From Dendrolimus kikuchii (lineage: Eukaryota; Arthropoda; Insecta; Lepidoptera; Lasiocampidae), in NCBI GenBank assembly GCA_019925095.2, contig CM034412.1, positions 186,001 to 250,000 on the forward strand: a stretch of 64,000 nucleotides of DNA, given 5' to 3'. The notes beneath the pieces were generated by a model that was not told where the DNA came from, did no database searches, and worked only from the letters and a program-made list of their open reading frames with translations. This document shows, piece by piece, positions 54,805 to 64,000 of this stretch. Every line of letters starts with the position of its first letter. Positions within the stretch are counted from its first letter, which is position 1. Position numbers and translations under genes: made by a program.

Positions 54805-55113
54805 ATCCGTGCAGGAACGGAGAAAGAATACAATTTCCTGCGTTGGGGCGGCCTGTCGTAAGAGGCGACTTAACAACCCACAGCCAGGTGGTAGGGCATT
54901 TGCCCGACTGGATGGCTACCACCCCTGGTCTAAAGTATGTCGCCATAACAACTTCGAGTTGTGTTCCGGCATTAGTGACCAGGTTCCAGTTTCCCTTAAG
55001 AGAGCAGCAGCGCATTTGTAGCGACTTTGGTGTTGCAAATGTCCATAGGCGATGGTAACCGCTTTCCATCAAGTGGGCCGTCTGCCTGCCTGCTGATCTC
55101 CTGCAATAAAAAT
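54805..55113 (+). mobile_element. Family B element, full length
   Basis: atccgtgcaggaacggag to ctcctgcaataaaaat; best copy for viewing the three hairpins. Confidence 0.87.
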
Positions 55114-55312
55114 AAATAAATAACAAATATATTTCTTAAGTAAATACAGGTTATAATCAAGAATATTCCATACCTCAAAGATTATTCAGCAACCCAATTA
55201 CTGAATTTTTTTTTTAAATGTTACTACCATAATTTTTTCGAAATTATTCGATACCTCTCCTGAAGTACATTTTACAGATATCCGTTCTAAAAGTTAGGTA
55301 CCTATTTAATAA

Positions 55313-55603
55313 TATCAGCCCATAAATGTCCCATTGCTGGGCTCGGGCCTCCCATTACAGGGGGAACGGACGTATACCCGCCACGCTTGTCCAAGGCGGC
55401 TTGGCAGGTTTGATACATCGGTTGTCTCGATGTGCAGGTTGCATCACGATGTTTTCCTTCACCGTTGTTAGCACGTGGTAATTGTAACAATATGCACATT
55501 AGATCAGAAAACTGCCTAAGTGGTGCATGCGTTCCGGCCAGGATCGAACCCGCGCCCTTTTGAGTTTTTGGGACGCGTGCACTAGCCATTACGCTACCAC
55601 GAC
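55313..55603 (-). mobile_element. Family E tRNA-derived SINE, full length
   Basis: Minus copy whose head reads gtcgtggtagcgtaatggc and gcgggttcgatcctggcc, with the B box at 55541-55551. It continues through ggaaaacatcgtgatgc and ends cccagcaatgggac. The A- and B-box spacing matches a tRNA-derived SINE. Confidence 0.85.
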
Positions 55604-56022
55604 TCGTTCTATTTATTTTTATTAAATAGAAGTAGGAAGTCTTCAATGAAGCACTTTTACTACTATACTGCGTGTATTTCAATGTTAACTATTTTACAAT
55701 AATTTAGACTAAGAATAAGGTAGACTACGAGCGCTACACACCGGTGCGAGCGTACTGTTTCATGCCCGGACCGGTGTGTACCTTCTTTGGTTATTCGTGC
55801 GGCGATAAACTGTTTTTATAAAATAGTATGCTTTTATCACTCTTCATTTCTGTCTGTTTCACTTTCCGTAGACGAGTTGAACTATAAAGTAGATAGACTT
55901 GTGAATGGTTATTATAGCTCAATTTAAGGATGCAGCAGCAGTTATTGTCAGCTTTTTCTAGTTTTATATTTATTTATGTAATTGTATTTTATAATATTTT
56001 ATTTTAATATATCATATTATAT

Positions 56023-56690
56023 AGATAGATAGATAACACTTTATTGCTCACCAAATATACAATATCAAAAATACACAATTACAATATCGTCACGGTAGAA
56101 ACAATAGGCGGCCTTATCGCTTACAGCAATCTCTTCCAGGCAACTTAACTTAAGGAATAATTTAACCTAATCTGGCGATGTAGGTGGTGCAGATCATTAA
56201 CTAGGTATATCATAAATAAATCTACTTAAACTACATAATTTATAAATTAAATACACACATATTTATCTATACATATGTATATACTAAATAGTCTATAATA
56301 TAAGAATTAGGAATAATTGTTTAAGGAAGACTAGTGTTTTCTGAGTGCGTTCTTAAATGTAGGCGGTGTTTTGGCCTCTCTGACAGTAAAAGGCAGCGCA
56401 TTCCAAAGTTTGACAGCCTGCACTGTCAAACAGTTGTCATAAAAGGATGAAGTGTGTGCAGGTGTAGTGAGGTTACGATACGTGTGAGGGCGCAAATTGT
56501 GGGAAGTAGAAAGGCGAAGGAATTGAAAACGTTCCTTAAGGTAAGGAGGACTACTAGGAATAAATAATATCGAGCGGTCCAAGGTTATTTGTTTTAAGCG
56601 ACATTTGCGAAATTGTGTCGATAGAGGAGTTTGAAGTTTCAATGACCCACAAAAATACTTCATTAGTAAACTACATACTATATTTAAAAA
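56023..56690 (-). mobile_element. 5'-truncated LINE with (TATC)n tail
   Basis: The minus-strand frame at 56331-56663 (110 codons) ends TVQAVKLWNALPFTVREAKTP and FKNALRKH stop. LWNALPxxVREA is the conserved end of Jockey/R1-like polymerases. The 3' part holds caataaagtgttatc and ends in tatctatctatcta. Confidence 0.8.
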
Positions 56691-57176
56691 TAAAAAAATC
56701 TGTAGTTTTTAGTTGGAAACCAGGTTCATTATAATTCCTTAAGTTTGAGACATTAGGATGCAAGAAAACCATCAAGTCAATTCTGTCACAAAATGTCGCT
56801 TAAAACAAATAGCCTTTCACCCCTCGATATGTTGTAAAGTGATGTGAGAATGTGAGTATTCCGGCGAAAGCGGATAGGGAGCCACTTGAGTTTTTCACGA
56901 AAATCAGAAACATGGTCATATTTTCGCAATTCAAATATGAATCTAATGCAAAAATTCTGACCATATTAGTATAATTTTTATATTATATTAATGTATGTAT
57001 ATAATTATTAGATACTGATTCTGTAGTGAGAATAATGCAACATACCTCTGTTCTTATCAAACTTCTTGGCCATCCAAAGGTTGTCTGGAAGAAACCGCTA
57101 ACAGCGATAAGACCGCCTATTGTATTGGAAAATTTTATTTCTGCTGACTGTATCTTTTAAAACACAATAAAGCATA

Positions 57177-57485
57177 GAGTTTTTGGCGGGAACTGAAAGG
57201 AGATGTTGTGCTGTGCAGTTTTATTTTCTAAAAATGTGTAAAATTTCTCTAAAATGAACAATAGTTGTAGGATATTTGAATAGCAATTATGTGTTTTGTG
57301 AGAAATGTGAACTGTAAAGTCAAATGTGGCCTTTTGAGTTGTCACAAGAACTCCGTTGAATGGCACTAGCTGATAACCTACATTTCAGCTGTGCTACACA
57401 TAGGCTTAAGAAAATGAAGAAACTACATTGAATCTAAGATCTGGCTTAAAGGCCTAGCTGCCAAGCCGTAAAATAAAAAAAAGAA
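57177..57485 (+). mobile_element. Family D retroposon with 13-bp target duplication
   Basis: gagtttttggcgggaac to gccaagccgtaaaataaaaa; acaataaagcata at 57164-57176 and 57486-57498. Confidence 0.88.
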
Positions 57486-57791
57486 ACAATAAAGCATATT
57501 CACTCATTCATTCATTCAAAGTAGTATATTTAGGTAAACTGTCCACCTTGTAGAAAACGGCTAAAAATCACAGATTTCAATAAAACATTGAAAGATTGGG
57601 TAAGAGTAAGGCAGTCACGCAGGTTTCTTTTATTGCGAAGCTGGCGAATAGGCAAATGGCACAGCTCGTGGAAAGTGGTTACTGTTGCTTAAGGGCGTTT
57701 GCAACACCGATTCATCATAGAGCGACTGAGAGACAGACATCACAGAGAGACATCATTTAAGAGAAACTCACTAGCAGATATGGCAGATTTG

Positions 57792-57948
57792 TTGTGTTCC
57801 GGCATTAGTGACCAGGTTCCAGTCTCCCTTAAGAGAGCAGCAGCGCATCTGTAACACTTGGTGTTGCAAATGTCCATAGGCAATGGTAACCGCTTTCCAT
57901 CAAGTGGGCCGTCTGCCTGTCTGCTGAACTCGTGCTATAAAAAAAAAG
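57792..57948 (+). mobile_element. Family B element, 3' half
   Basis: gttccggcattagtgacc to ctcgtgctataaaaaaaaa. A reversed relic of the same tail lies at about 57635-57710. Confidence 0.8.
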
Positions 57949-58111
57949 ATAGCTGATGTAAGGAGTAACAACTTAGGCTACTTTTGACATTAAGGTTCCA
58001 CAAAAAAAACCACGTGAACGAAGCCGCGGGCACAGCTAGTTATAGATATATTTTAAGTAAATTTTAATTTTATAAAGTCGTTTATTAACGTAAATAATTG
58101 TTTTCAACCAG

Positions 58112-58296
58112 CGGTTCGCGATTACATGGCGTTTGGTTTGTCCGGAAAAGTGAATGAATCGATAATGGTGGGCGGAGACCCTGCCGTAGTGACGGTGGAC
58201 AACACAACCCTCCAGGGGTTCGCCACCGACTACTACCTGGACGCCAAGAGCCAGTGCGCCGGAGTCAGAGGCTCCTGCCCGGACGTCAGGCTTGTG
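58112..58296 (+). CDS. Skeletor: Skeletor exon: middle of DOMON domain
   Basis: The acceptor is ttttcaaccag and the donor is cttgtg then gtgagt. The first two bases complete an Ala codon (AVRDYMAFGLSG). It continues VGGDPAVVTVDNTTLQG, FATDYYLDAKSQCAGVRG and SCPDVRLV, ending in phase 0. YMAFGLS and GDxxVxxVD are core DOMON motifs. The two Cys in QCAGVRGSC are a Skeletor-family feature. A 231-bp foldback starts about 100 bases downstream. Confidence 0.9.
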
Positions 58297-58397
58297 GTGA
58301 GTAAACATGAGAGGCTTGTGATGGCCCCTACGTCTCGTAAGACTGAAGTGGCGAACAAATTCCTCAATAGGGTTGGCGACATCATGTTACACTAAAT

Positions 58398-58628
58398 AAA
58401 AAAGCGAAATGTGTGCTAGGACACATAGTAGAAGTGAAACTTCAACGGACAAGTGGCAAAACCAATCGCAACAAAATTTTTACTTGAAGTTTTACGGGTA
58501 GGTTTTCAAATTGGACAAGTACATTAACAATTTGCCCGTAAAACTACAAGTTAAATGTTGCGATTCGTTTTTCCACTTGTCCGTTGAAGTTTAACTTCTA
58601 CATGTCCCAGCACACATTTCGCTTTTTT
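58398..58628. repeat. Foldback (long hairpin) element
   Basis: Left arm aaaaaagcgaaatgtgtgct... and right arm ...agcacacatttcgctttttt pair over about 95 bases each with few mismatches (cttcaacggacaagtgg against ccacttgtccgttgaag), leaving a loop of roughly 40 bases. Transcribed with Skeletor it would form a long RNA hairpin. Confidence 0.85.
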
Positions 58629-58699
58629 CACAGGTTTACAGCAAATTATGATTTGGTTAGGTTAGGTACATTTTAATGAATGCATTTTTTATTTTATCA

Positions 58700-58880
58700 A
58701 ACAAAAAAACTGAATTCGATCCGGAACCAAAAAACTCATCCATAGTATACTCTAAAATTATACCGCCTCTCACCACGTCTAGTCTAAATTTATGCCGCTC
58801 CTCCACGTGGCCGTAACGCTTTTTCGTGACAGAAAAATTCTCGTCTATATAGAAGTTTCACTTCAATAAATAGATATCGG
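58700..58880 (+). repeat. RTE-type fragment
   Basis: gaattcgatccggaacc, taccgcctctcaccacgtc and ggccgtaacgctttttcg match 28160-28350. Confidence 0.65.
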
Positions 58881-59345
58881 CAGACAAACCGATTTCGATG
58901 CGGTTTTCCTTGATTGACAGCTAATTTTTAGACTTAAACTCTGTGCTACTTTTTATATTGGGAATCCCGCGGGAATTTTTCTGGGAATTATTTAAAATGG
59001 CTGTTGTCCGTTGTTCTGTAAGAAAAAGTATCTCAGTTGCTTTGACTGTCCGCTCCCCTATTCCTCGTGAAAGACAGTGGTCACAGAATTCTGTTACAGA
59101 GAATTGGAAATCTGACAAGCCTCTTAAGCCAGTCATTATAATTAAATTACACCTTGTCTATGTTAGTCTAGTACCTTATAAAGATATAGCTAAGAAGAAC
59201 CTGAGATTATTGAACATGAATTATAGGGGGTTTACTTGACTAATAATAAGATAAGGAGGGGTTGTGTTGGTTTTAGGTCAAAGGTTTATCCCTAACTTGG
59301 CAAAATTAGGATGTAGCGTACAGGAATAGTTAGAAGTGTTAGTGC

Positions 59346-59790
59346 TGTTACATGCTGACAAAGGTGAATGCACACCTGCCTGACATAAAGCGCAGTTTAT
59401 TACTTTCCTGCATTTGGACTTCTTTTATTTACTTTGTGTTTGTAAAATTCGTAATTAGAAAAACAGTTCATTGTGTATTGTCATGTTTTATGGCAGTCAT
59501 TAGGCAGGTGTGTCGAACTGATTCTAAGAAATCCGATCTATGCGGGCTGGCAGCCATATTGTATCGGTGCAGCAATGGCCCAATGGAGAGATCGGCAGTC
59601 TAGCGAGAACCACGATCAAAGCAAGACGTGTACATTCGATAAGCTATATAGTGACGGACTTTGCGCGTGTTATTGAATCGTGAGGTTTGTACTGGTTGTT
59701 TCCAGTTATGTTTGTGTCTGTGTTATACGTGTTTGTATAGTTCTAATAAATTCTATAGTAATTCCAATGGAATTTTAATTACGCCTACTT
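59346..59790 (+). repeat. Family G putative solo LTR, 3' end lost
   Basis: Starts tgttacatgctgac like 16091. It contains gcaagacgtgtacattcg, gtgacggactttgcgcg and gttctaataaattc (poly(A) signal), then departs from the family after attttaatta. Confidence 0.6.
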
Positions 59791-59982
59791 TTAGTGCCAT
59801 CACTTTTCTGGGCAAATATTCTAGGTCCCTCTAGGTGAGAGGGTGTCGCCCTGATTTAAAGTCAGTGGGAAGCTCTCTTAGGACTCTCACACGCATAGTG
59901 CCCTCCCTGGTGGCCACTATGATCATATCAATAAGTTTCTTTCGTTTCTTTAGGAAATATGTAAGTTCCTGAGGATGATATA

Positions 59983-60295
59983 TTTTTTTTTATTGTAGAA
60001 GTTCAGCAGACAGGCACACGGTCCACTTGATGGAAAGTGGTTACCATCGCCTATGGACATTTGCAACACCAAAGTTGCTACAAATGCGCTGCTGCTCTCT
60101 TAAGGAAGACTGGAACCTGGTCACTAATGCGGGAACACAACTCAAGGTTGTTATGGCGACATACTTTAGACCACGGGTCGTAGCCATCCAGTCGGGCAAA
60201 TGCCCTACCACCTGGCTGTGGGTTCTTTTGGCGCCTCTTACGACAGGCCGCCTCAATGCAGGAAATTGTATTCTTTCTCAGTTCCTGCACGGATA
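59983..60295 (-). mobile_element. Family B element, full length
   Basis: Reverse copy from tttttattgtagaagttcagc to gttcctgcacggat. Confidence 0.86.
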
Positions 60296-60632
60296 AAAAT
60301 ACAAGGCGTCTCGATCTATATACTGGGGAATGATTTTTTAAATTCTACAAATCTTTCCATCAGCTGTTTCAGGAGGAGTATTTGGTCTATATGTAGTAAT
60401 ACGACTTCTGCGAAAGTCACATATCTATTAATTAATTAGTTAATTATAAAATAATTAATTAATATGTACTCGATATTTTGTAGAGTATAACATTTTTTTA
60501 CAAATTAAATACTTTTTTTATAATTTCTTAATAAAATTGACTAATACAATAAAAGAAAGCTTAGTTTATTAATATACCCTTATATTTCTACCTGTAGTCC
60601 CTCAAAATTATAAGTAGAATACTGATCCCCGT

Positions 60633-60815
60633 TTTCAAATTCAAATTCAAAAGTTTTTATTCAAAATACGTTCCACTGGAGAACACTTTTTGAAAGTCAT
60701 ACATGTAAGTTAAAATTTAATTTTTACTTCCTATTTTATGTACACCGCTTCAGAACGTGTTGATGCTGTAAAGGAGAAGAAGCGGCAAGAAACTCCCCAG
60801 CAACACGTCTAGCTA
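60633..60815 (-). repeat. Moth LINE tail (ttcaaattcaaaagtttttattc type)
   Basis: Begins ttcaaattcaaattcaaaag and contains ccgcttcagaacgtgttg and ggagaagaagcggcaagaaactcc. I recall this as a common 3' end in Lepidoptera but cannot name it. Confidence 0.5.
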
Positions 60816-61138
60816 AATATTGTTTTTCTTTATAATTCATATTCTATTTATATCTCAAATCCTTTTTTTTTAACAAGTTTTGTACAGAAGTATGTAACAG
60901 AATTACTTTTTGAAGAATTAATGGAGTTATAGCAAAAAATGCATACTCAATAAGACCAAGACAATAAAAGGAAAGAAAAATAATGTTATAGTTATAATAA
61001 TGACATGACGTGCTAAAATGTTATGCTGCAATATGTCTCCACAAATTCCTTACAAGCATGGCAAGATAAAAAAAAAATCTATGGGTAAGCCCGCCCAGAA
61101 GGCTGGCTACAAAGTTAAATATAATTTTATGTCAACAG

Positions 61139-61333
61139 GACAACACCGATTCAATCACACTCCTGAATGCAGCCTATGTGAACGGCTACTCGATAGTGAC
61201 GTACCAGCGCAGCCTGAAGGCCGCCGACGAGCTGGACAAGCCCATCTTCACCAACATCAGCCAAGCCATCATATGGGCGGTCGGCCCTTTGAACTCCTGG
61301 AACGAGGCCTCCTTCCACCACCACTACAATAAG
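61139..61333 (+). CDS. Skeletor: Skeletor exon: end of DOMON domain
   Basis: The acceptor is ttttatgtcaacag and the donor is aataag then gtaaac; both phases are 0, 65 codons. It encodes DNTDSITLLNAAYVNG, YSIVTYQRSLKAADELDKP, IFTNISQAIIWAVGPLNS and FHHHYNK. IVTYQRSLKAxDELD and QAIIWAxGPLN are strongly diagnostic for Skeletor and its DM13-DOMON relatives. Confidence 0.9.
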
Positions 61334-61432
61334 GTAAACTCACGAACATTGTACTGAACTCTGTTCAATATTTTGTCCGTGAAAAAGTCGGACAAATGGA
61401 CGGACATGATGATCTCGTAAGGGTACTATTTT

Positions 61433-61452
61433 GAAAGAAAGAAAGAAAGAAT
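61433..61452. repeat. (GAAA)n microsatellite
   Basis: Five GAAA units in the intron 100 bases after the Skeletor donor. Confidence 0.85.
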
Positions 61453-62324
61453 TGTTTTATTTAGGACAAATAAACACTTTAACAATACTGAGAAAAATAA
61501 AATAAAGGCATCAATATAAGTCCTAAAATTGGACCCAGACTCAGCGTAGTGCTAGCCGCTAAGACCAGTAATGTCCTTCCGCCTGGAACCAGGAGCAGGT
61601 GGAGTCAAGGAGGACAACACAAATAATATATAAAATTGGTTCAGTTCATAATTACAAAAATAAAACGGGTATTAGACAATTTACATCATAATAATGACAA
61701 TAAACGTATATACATAGATAATTATATAAACATAGTGAGATATGTGAACAACAAAAACAAGTCAATAAAATAAACAGATTATTGTTAATATTATCATATT
61801 AGTCACTTGGTCATATAACTGGCGACTTCGTCCGCGTGGAATAGTAAAAAAATTTTGCTGCTCCGCTCCTATATTATATTTTCAAAAAATTCAATTTTCA
61901 AAGGATTCCTTACTAAAAGTCCAATAATGTAACCCAAGGTGTAAAAAAATGACCCGAAAAAATCCTTACACGGCGTGCGCTGCGAAAACTATTGATTATA
62001 GAACAAAACAATGTACTATCACTTTGCAGAACATATAATTGCCTACAAAAAATATCGCGTAACCATATGTCTAACTATTGTAGTTATCTCACAATAAGTG
62101 TTTTTTTTTTTTAAATAATTAAAATGTTGTCGCTTCAAAAACTCTTTATTTTGTGCCTTGGTATTAATCCTTATCAAAATAAATTATTTCCATATTCAAG
62201 ACGAATTCAACACCTTTCTAGAACTTTTTGAATTTTCAATTCGGACGTTTCATTCAAAAGATATCGCGATATTTAAAATGTAAGTATTAGTGTTGTAGCC
62301 AAATATATTAATATTGTTTGATTG

Positions 62325-62530
62325 AACGCGCTAATCTCAGGAACTACTGGTCTGATTTGAAAAATTCTATCAGTGTTGGATAGCCCATTTATCGGGGAAG
62401 GCTATAGGCTATATATCATCACGCTAAGACCAATAGGAGCTGAGCACCAATGAAGAATGTTTCAAAATCGGAGGGTTTTGAAAGCAAATTCCACGCGGAC
62501 GACGTCGCGGGCACAGTGTATAACTAACTA
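62325..62530 (-). repeat. RTE-type 3' end, inverted
   Basis: gaacgcgctaatctcaggaac, ggctataggctatatatcatc and ccacgcggacgacgtcgcgg; the reverse of the plan at 28122-28567. Its partner fragment 61815-61920 (ggcgacttcgtccgcgtgg) is forward. Confidence 0.6.
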
Positions 62531-62608
62531 ATATCAATTTATTAGGTTTAATTATCACGGAAAACCTTTCTTAGTCTTCCGTCACTAAGCTACCTTCATA
62601 TTATACAG

Positions 62609-62737
62609 GAGGACGTATTCATAGAATTCGGCCGACCACCAGTTTGGAACTGCCCCATGCCGGAGTCTGAGGAAGACCAGCAGCCCATGGAGCCCCCCCG
62701 AAGAGAGGTGCACAGGCAGCCTCAACCACAACCTAAT
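62609..62737 (+). CDS. Skeletor: Skeletor exon: linker after DOMON, acidic/Pro-Gln-rich
   Basis: The acceptor is atattatacag and the donor is cctaat then gtaagt; 43 codons, phase 0 at both ends. It encodes EDVFIEFGRPPVWNCPMPE, then ESEEDQQPMEPPRREVHRQ and ends QPQPQPN. IEFGRPPxWNCPxPE is the family's conserved motif just after DOMON. The rest is low-complexity. The open donor shows at least one further exon beyond the window. Confidence 0.88.
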
Positions 62738-63185
62738 GTAAGTTGAAACCTTAACTGACGAGGTGACCGTCAAAGACGGTCTACTCCCACGCACCTGCCC
62801 GCCTTCTGGTCAAGCATACGGCGATGACACGTGGTATTCGACACCAGTTTTATTATTTTACATACTCGTATTAAATATTTACCAAGTCCCTATTTTAGAT
62901 ACTCGCGTTAACATCTATCTATACAAGTTTATATGGCAGTATGACATCTCACAAATGTTGTACAGGCTTTGCCTGGTTTAGGTGTTAGTATTCATTAATT
63001 TAATGAATTATTTTTAGTTTTCCCTAACTATTAATTAGATTTAACCTATTTTATTGTAATAGAACTTTATAGCAGCTTCTGCTATCGTCGTAACAATGCT
63101 CTGGTACCTAATAAACTATTTTATTATGATTATTTATTATTTTGATCAATTTAAACAATATGTAAATAATATTTTTATAAATTAT

Positions 63186-63640
63186 ACTAGCGCCCACGGC
63201 AGACGTTGTCCTGCTCTGAAAAAATAAAAATCTAGGACCCGATCCCAGCGCCACCTACCGGTTCCAATTGTGGATTTAAACCATCCGGGAACCCACTCAA
63301 ACACACAAAAACAAAAACGCCAAAATAACTGCAGGTAATTAGGAGGATTCTAGAACCCGACCTCAGCGCCACCTACCGGTTCTAATTGCGAATCTAAACC
63401 ATCCGGGAACCCACTCAAATACACAAAAACAAAATCACCAAAATCGGTCCAGGTGATTAGGAGGATTATAGAACCCGATCTCAGCGCCACCTATCGATTC
63501 CAACGGGATAAAAAGTATCCTATGTTCGTCTCCTGGTTCTAAGATAGCTCCCCATCAATTTTCAGACAAATCGGTACAGCCGTTCTTGAGTTATAAATAG
63601 TGTAACTAACACGACTTTCTTTTATATATATATATAGATT
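63186..63640 (+). repeat. Family C RTE-like retroposon, three 118-bp monomers
   Basis: Head actagcgcccacggcag. The acccga/cagcgccacct core recurs at 63238, 63356 and 63474 (spacing 118 and 118). It then ends gttataaatagtgtaac and tatatatatagatt. The remaining 63641-64000 holds nothing I can assign. Confidence 0.78.
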
Positions 63641-64000
63641 ACCGGCGTGTTGTTCTAGTGTATAAGTAACATTACTTGTAAAGTTGAATTAAAATCTGTT
63701 CAATAGTTTTAGCGTGAAAGATTAAAAAACGTCCATCTTGTTTATCGGAAGAAATGCCGTATAATTCTTTAATGATTTTATTGCGTGCCACAAATAGCAT
63801 ATATTGCTTCGTCATTATTACCCTAGAAACATAATATTACGTCCAGAAAAAGAAATCGGTTTACATTCTACAAGTATACATTACATTCAAACGAAGATTA
63901 TTATTCACAAGCTTTTAATTAACTTGCAATGGATGTATTTATGTAAGCAAGTTCGGGTGGAATCCTGCAAGTTAAATTTGACCAACTTCCCGGTTTCCGA

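Larger units (their letters stand above)
4825..62737 (+). other. Skeletor: Skeletor gene span inside the window (partial at both ends)
   Basis: Eight exons with consistent phases and GT/AG borders join into one reading frame of the DM13-DM13-DOMON family. Intron sizes in order are about 11.5, 2.8, 4.2, 29.9, 4.2, 2.8 and 1.3 kb. Signal peptide and first half of DM13-1 are not found between 1 and 4824, so the gene starts upstream. After 62737 a clean donor (gtaagt) shows that it continues downstream. In Drosophila, Skeletor is known as a chromosomal protein that redistributes to a spindle matrix in mitosis, and as a source of several isoforms. The family relative Knickkopf has the same domain order and acts in cuticle. 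The VGTSKSPGP, VWCDEYA and PPSLKMLG stretches are closer to what I recall of Skeletor isoform B/C than of Knickkopf. Confidence 0.85.

Noticed and set aside
54809..55021. Recurrent 70-codon frames reading RKNTISC...LKRAAAHL
   Set aside because: Occur in most family B copies because the copies are alike; diverged copies show no protection of the frame, so not a gene.
55541..55600. tRNA-like sequence (gggttcgatcc with upstream A-box region)
   Set aside because: It belongs to a 290-bp repeat with several copies (family E); it is a tRNA-derived SINE, not a tRNA gene.

Overview
The window reads as nuclear DNA of a lepidopteran insect (moth or butterfly): AT-rich, intron-rich and crowded with repeats of lepidopteran style (CR1/RTE-type retroposon tails, tRNA-derived SINEs, a BEL/Pao element). 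No bacterial, plastid or mitochondrial features were seen. The only host gene I can support runs on the + strand through the whole window. It is the middle part of a Skeletor orthologue (DM13-DM13-DOMON family), whose 5' exons lie before position 1 and whose 3' exons lie beyond 64000.

Skeletor layout. Eight coding exons join in frame: 4825-5009, 16530-16692, 19444-19571, 23794-23931, 53848-53947, 58112-58296, 61139-61333 and 62609-62737. They encode the end of DM13 domain 1, all of DM13 domain 2, and a DOMON domain with its downstream linker. Inside the 30-kb intron between exons 4 and 5 is a large in-frame exon at 38557-39456. It encodes a Gln-rich, coiled-coil-containing tail and its own stop codon, and looks like an alternative terminal exon giving a DM13-only isoform without DOMON.

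Repeat layout. A nearly complete BEL/Pao LTR retrotransposon (6625-15183, minus strand) fills the first Skeletor intron in the window. Its long pol reading frame is intact, its gag frame breaks at a 17-base homopolymer, and a Jockey-type LINE fragment sits inside one LTR. The other introns carry about 19 copies of a LINE 3' end with a (TATG)n tail (family A), about 22 copies of a 310-bp poly(A) SINE-like element whose tail resembles a CR1-type LINE end (family B), an RTE-like family with 118-bp internal monomers (family C), a 300-bp poly(A) retroposon starting GAGTTTTTGGCGGG (family D), a tRNA-derived SINE (family E) and a putative solo LTR family TGTTAC...GTAACA (family G). Family letters are mine.

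Most notable observations: the alternative Skeletor terminal exon; a 1-kb tandem duplication at 2.07-4.16 kb whose first unit is a base-level hybrid of two sequences; a 32-bp LINE insertion flanked by a 42-bp target duplication; a BEL provirus whose two flanks do not match; a solo LTR ending 21 bp from a Skeletor splice acceptor; a 231-bp foldback hairpin just downstream of exon 6; and a perfect 30-bp palindrome downstream of the alternative terminal exon.

Everything here is read by eye. Family names rest on remembered motifs, and exon borders rest on reading frame plus GT/AG signals, without transcript data.
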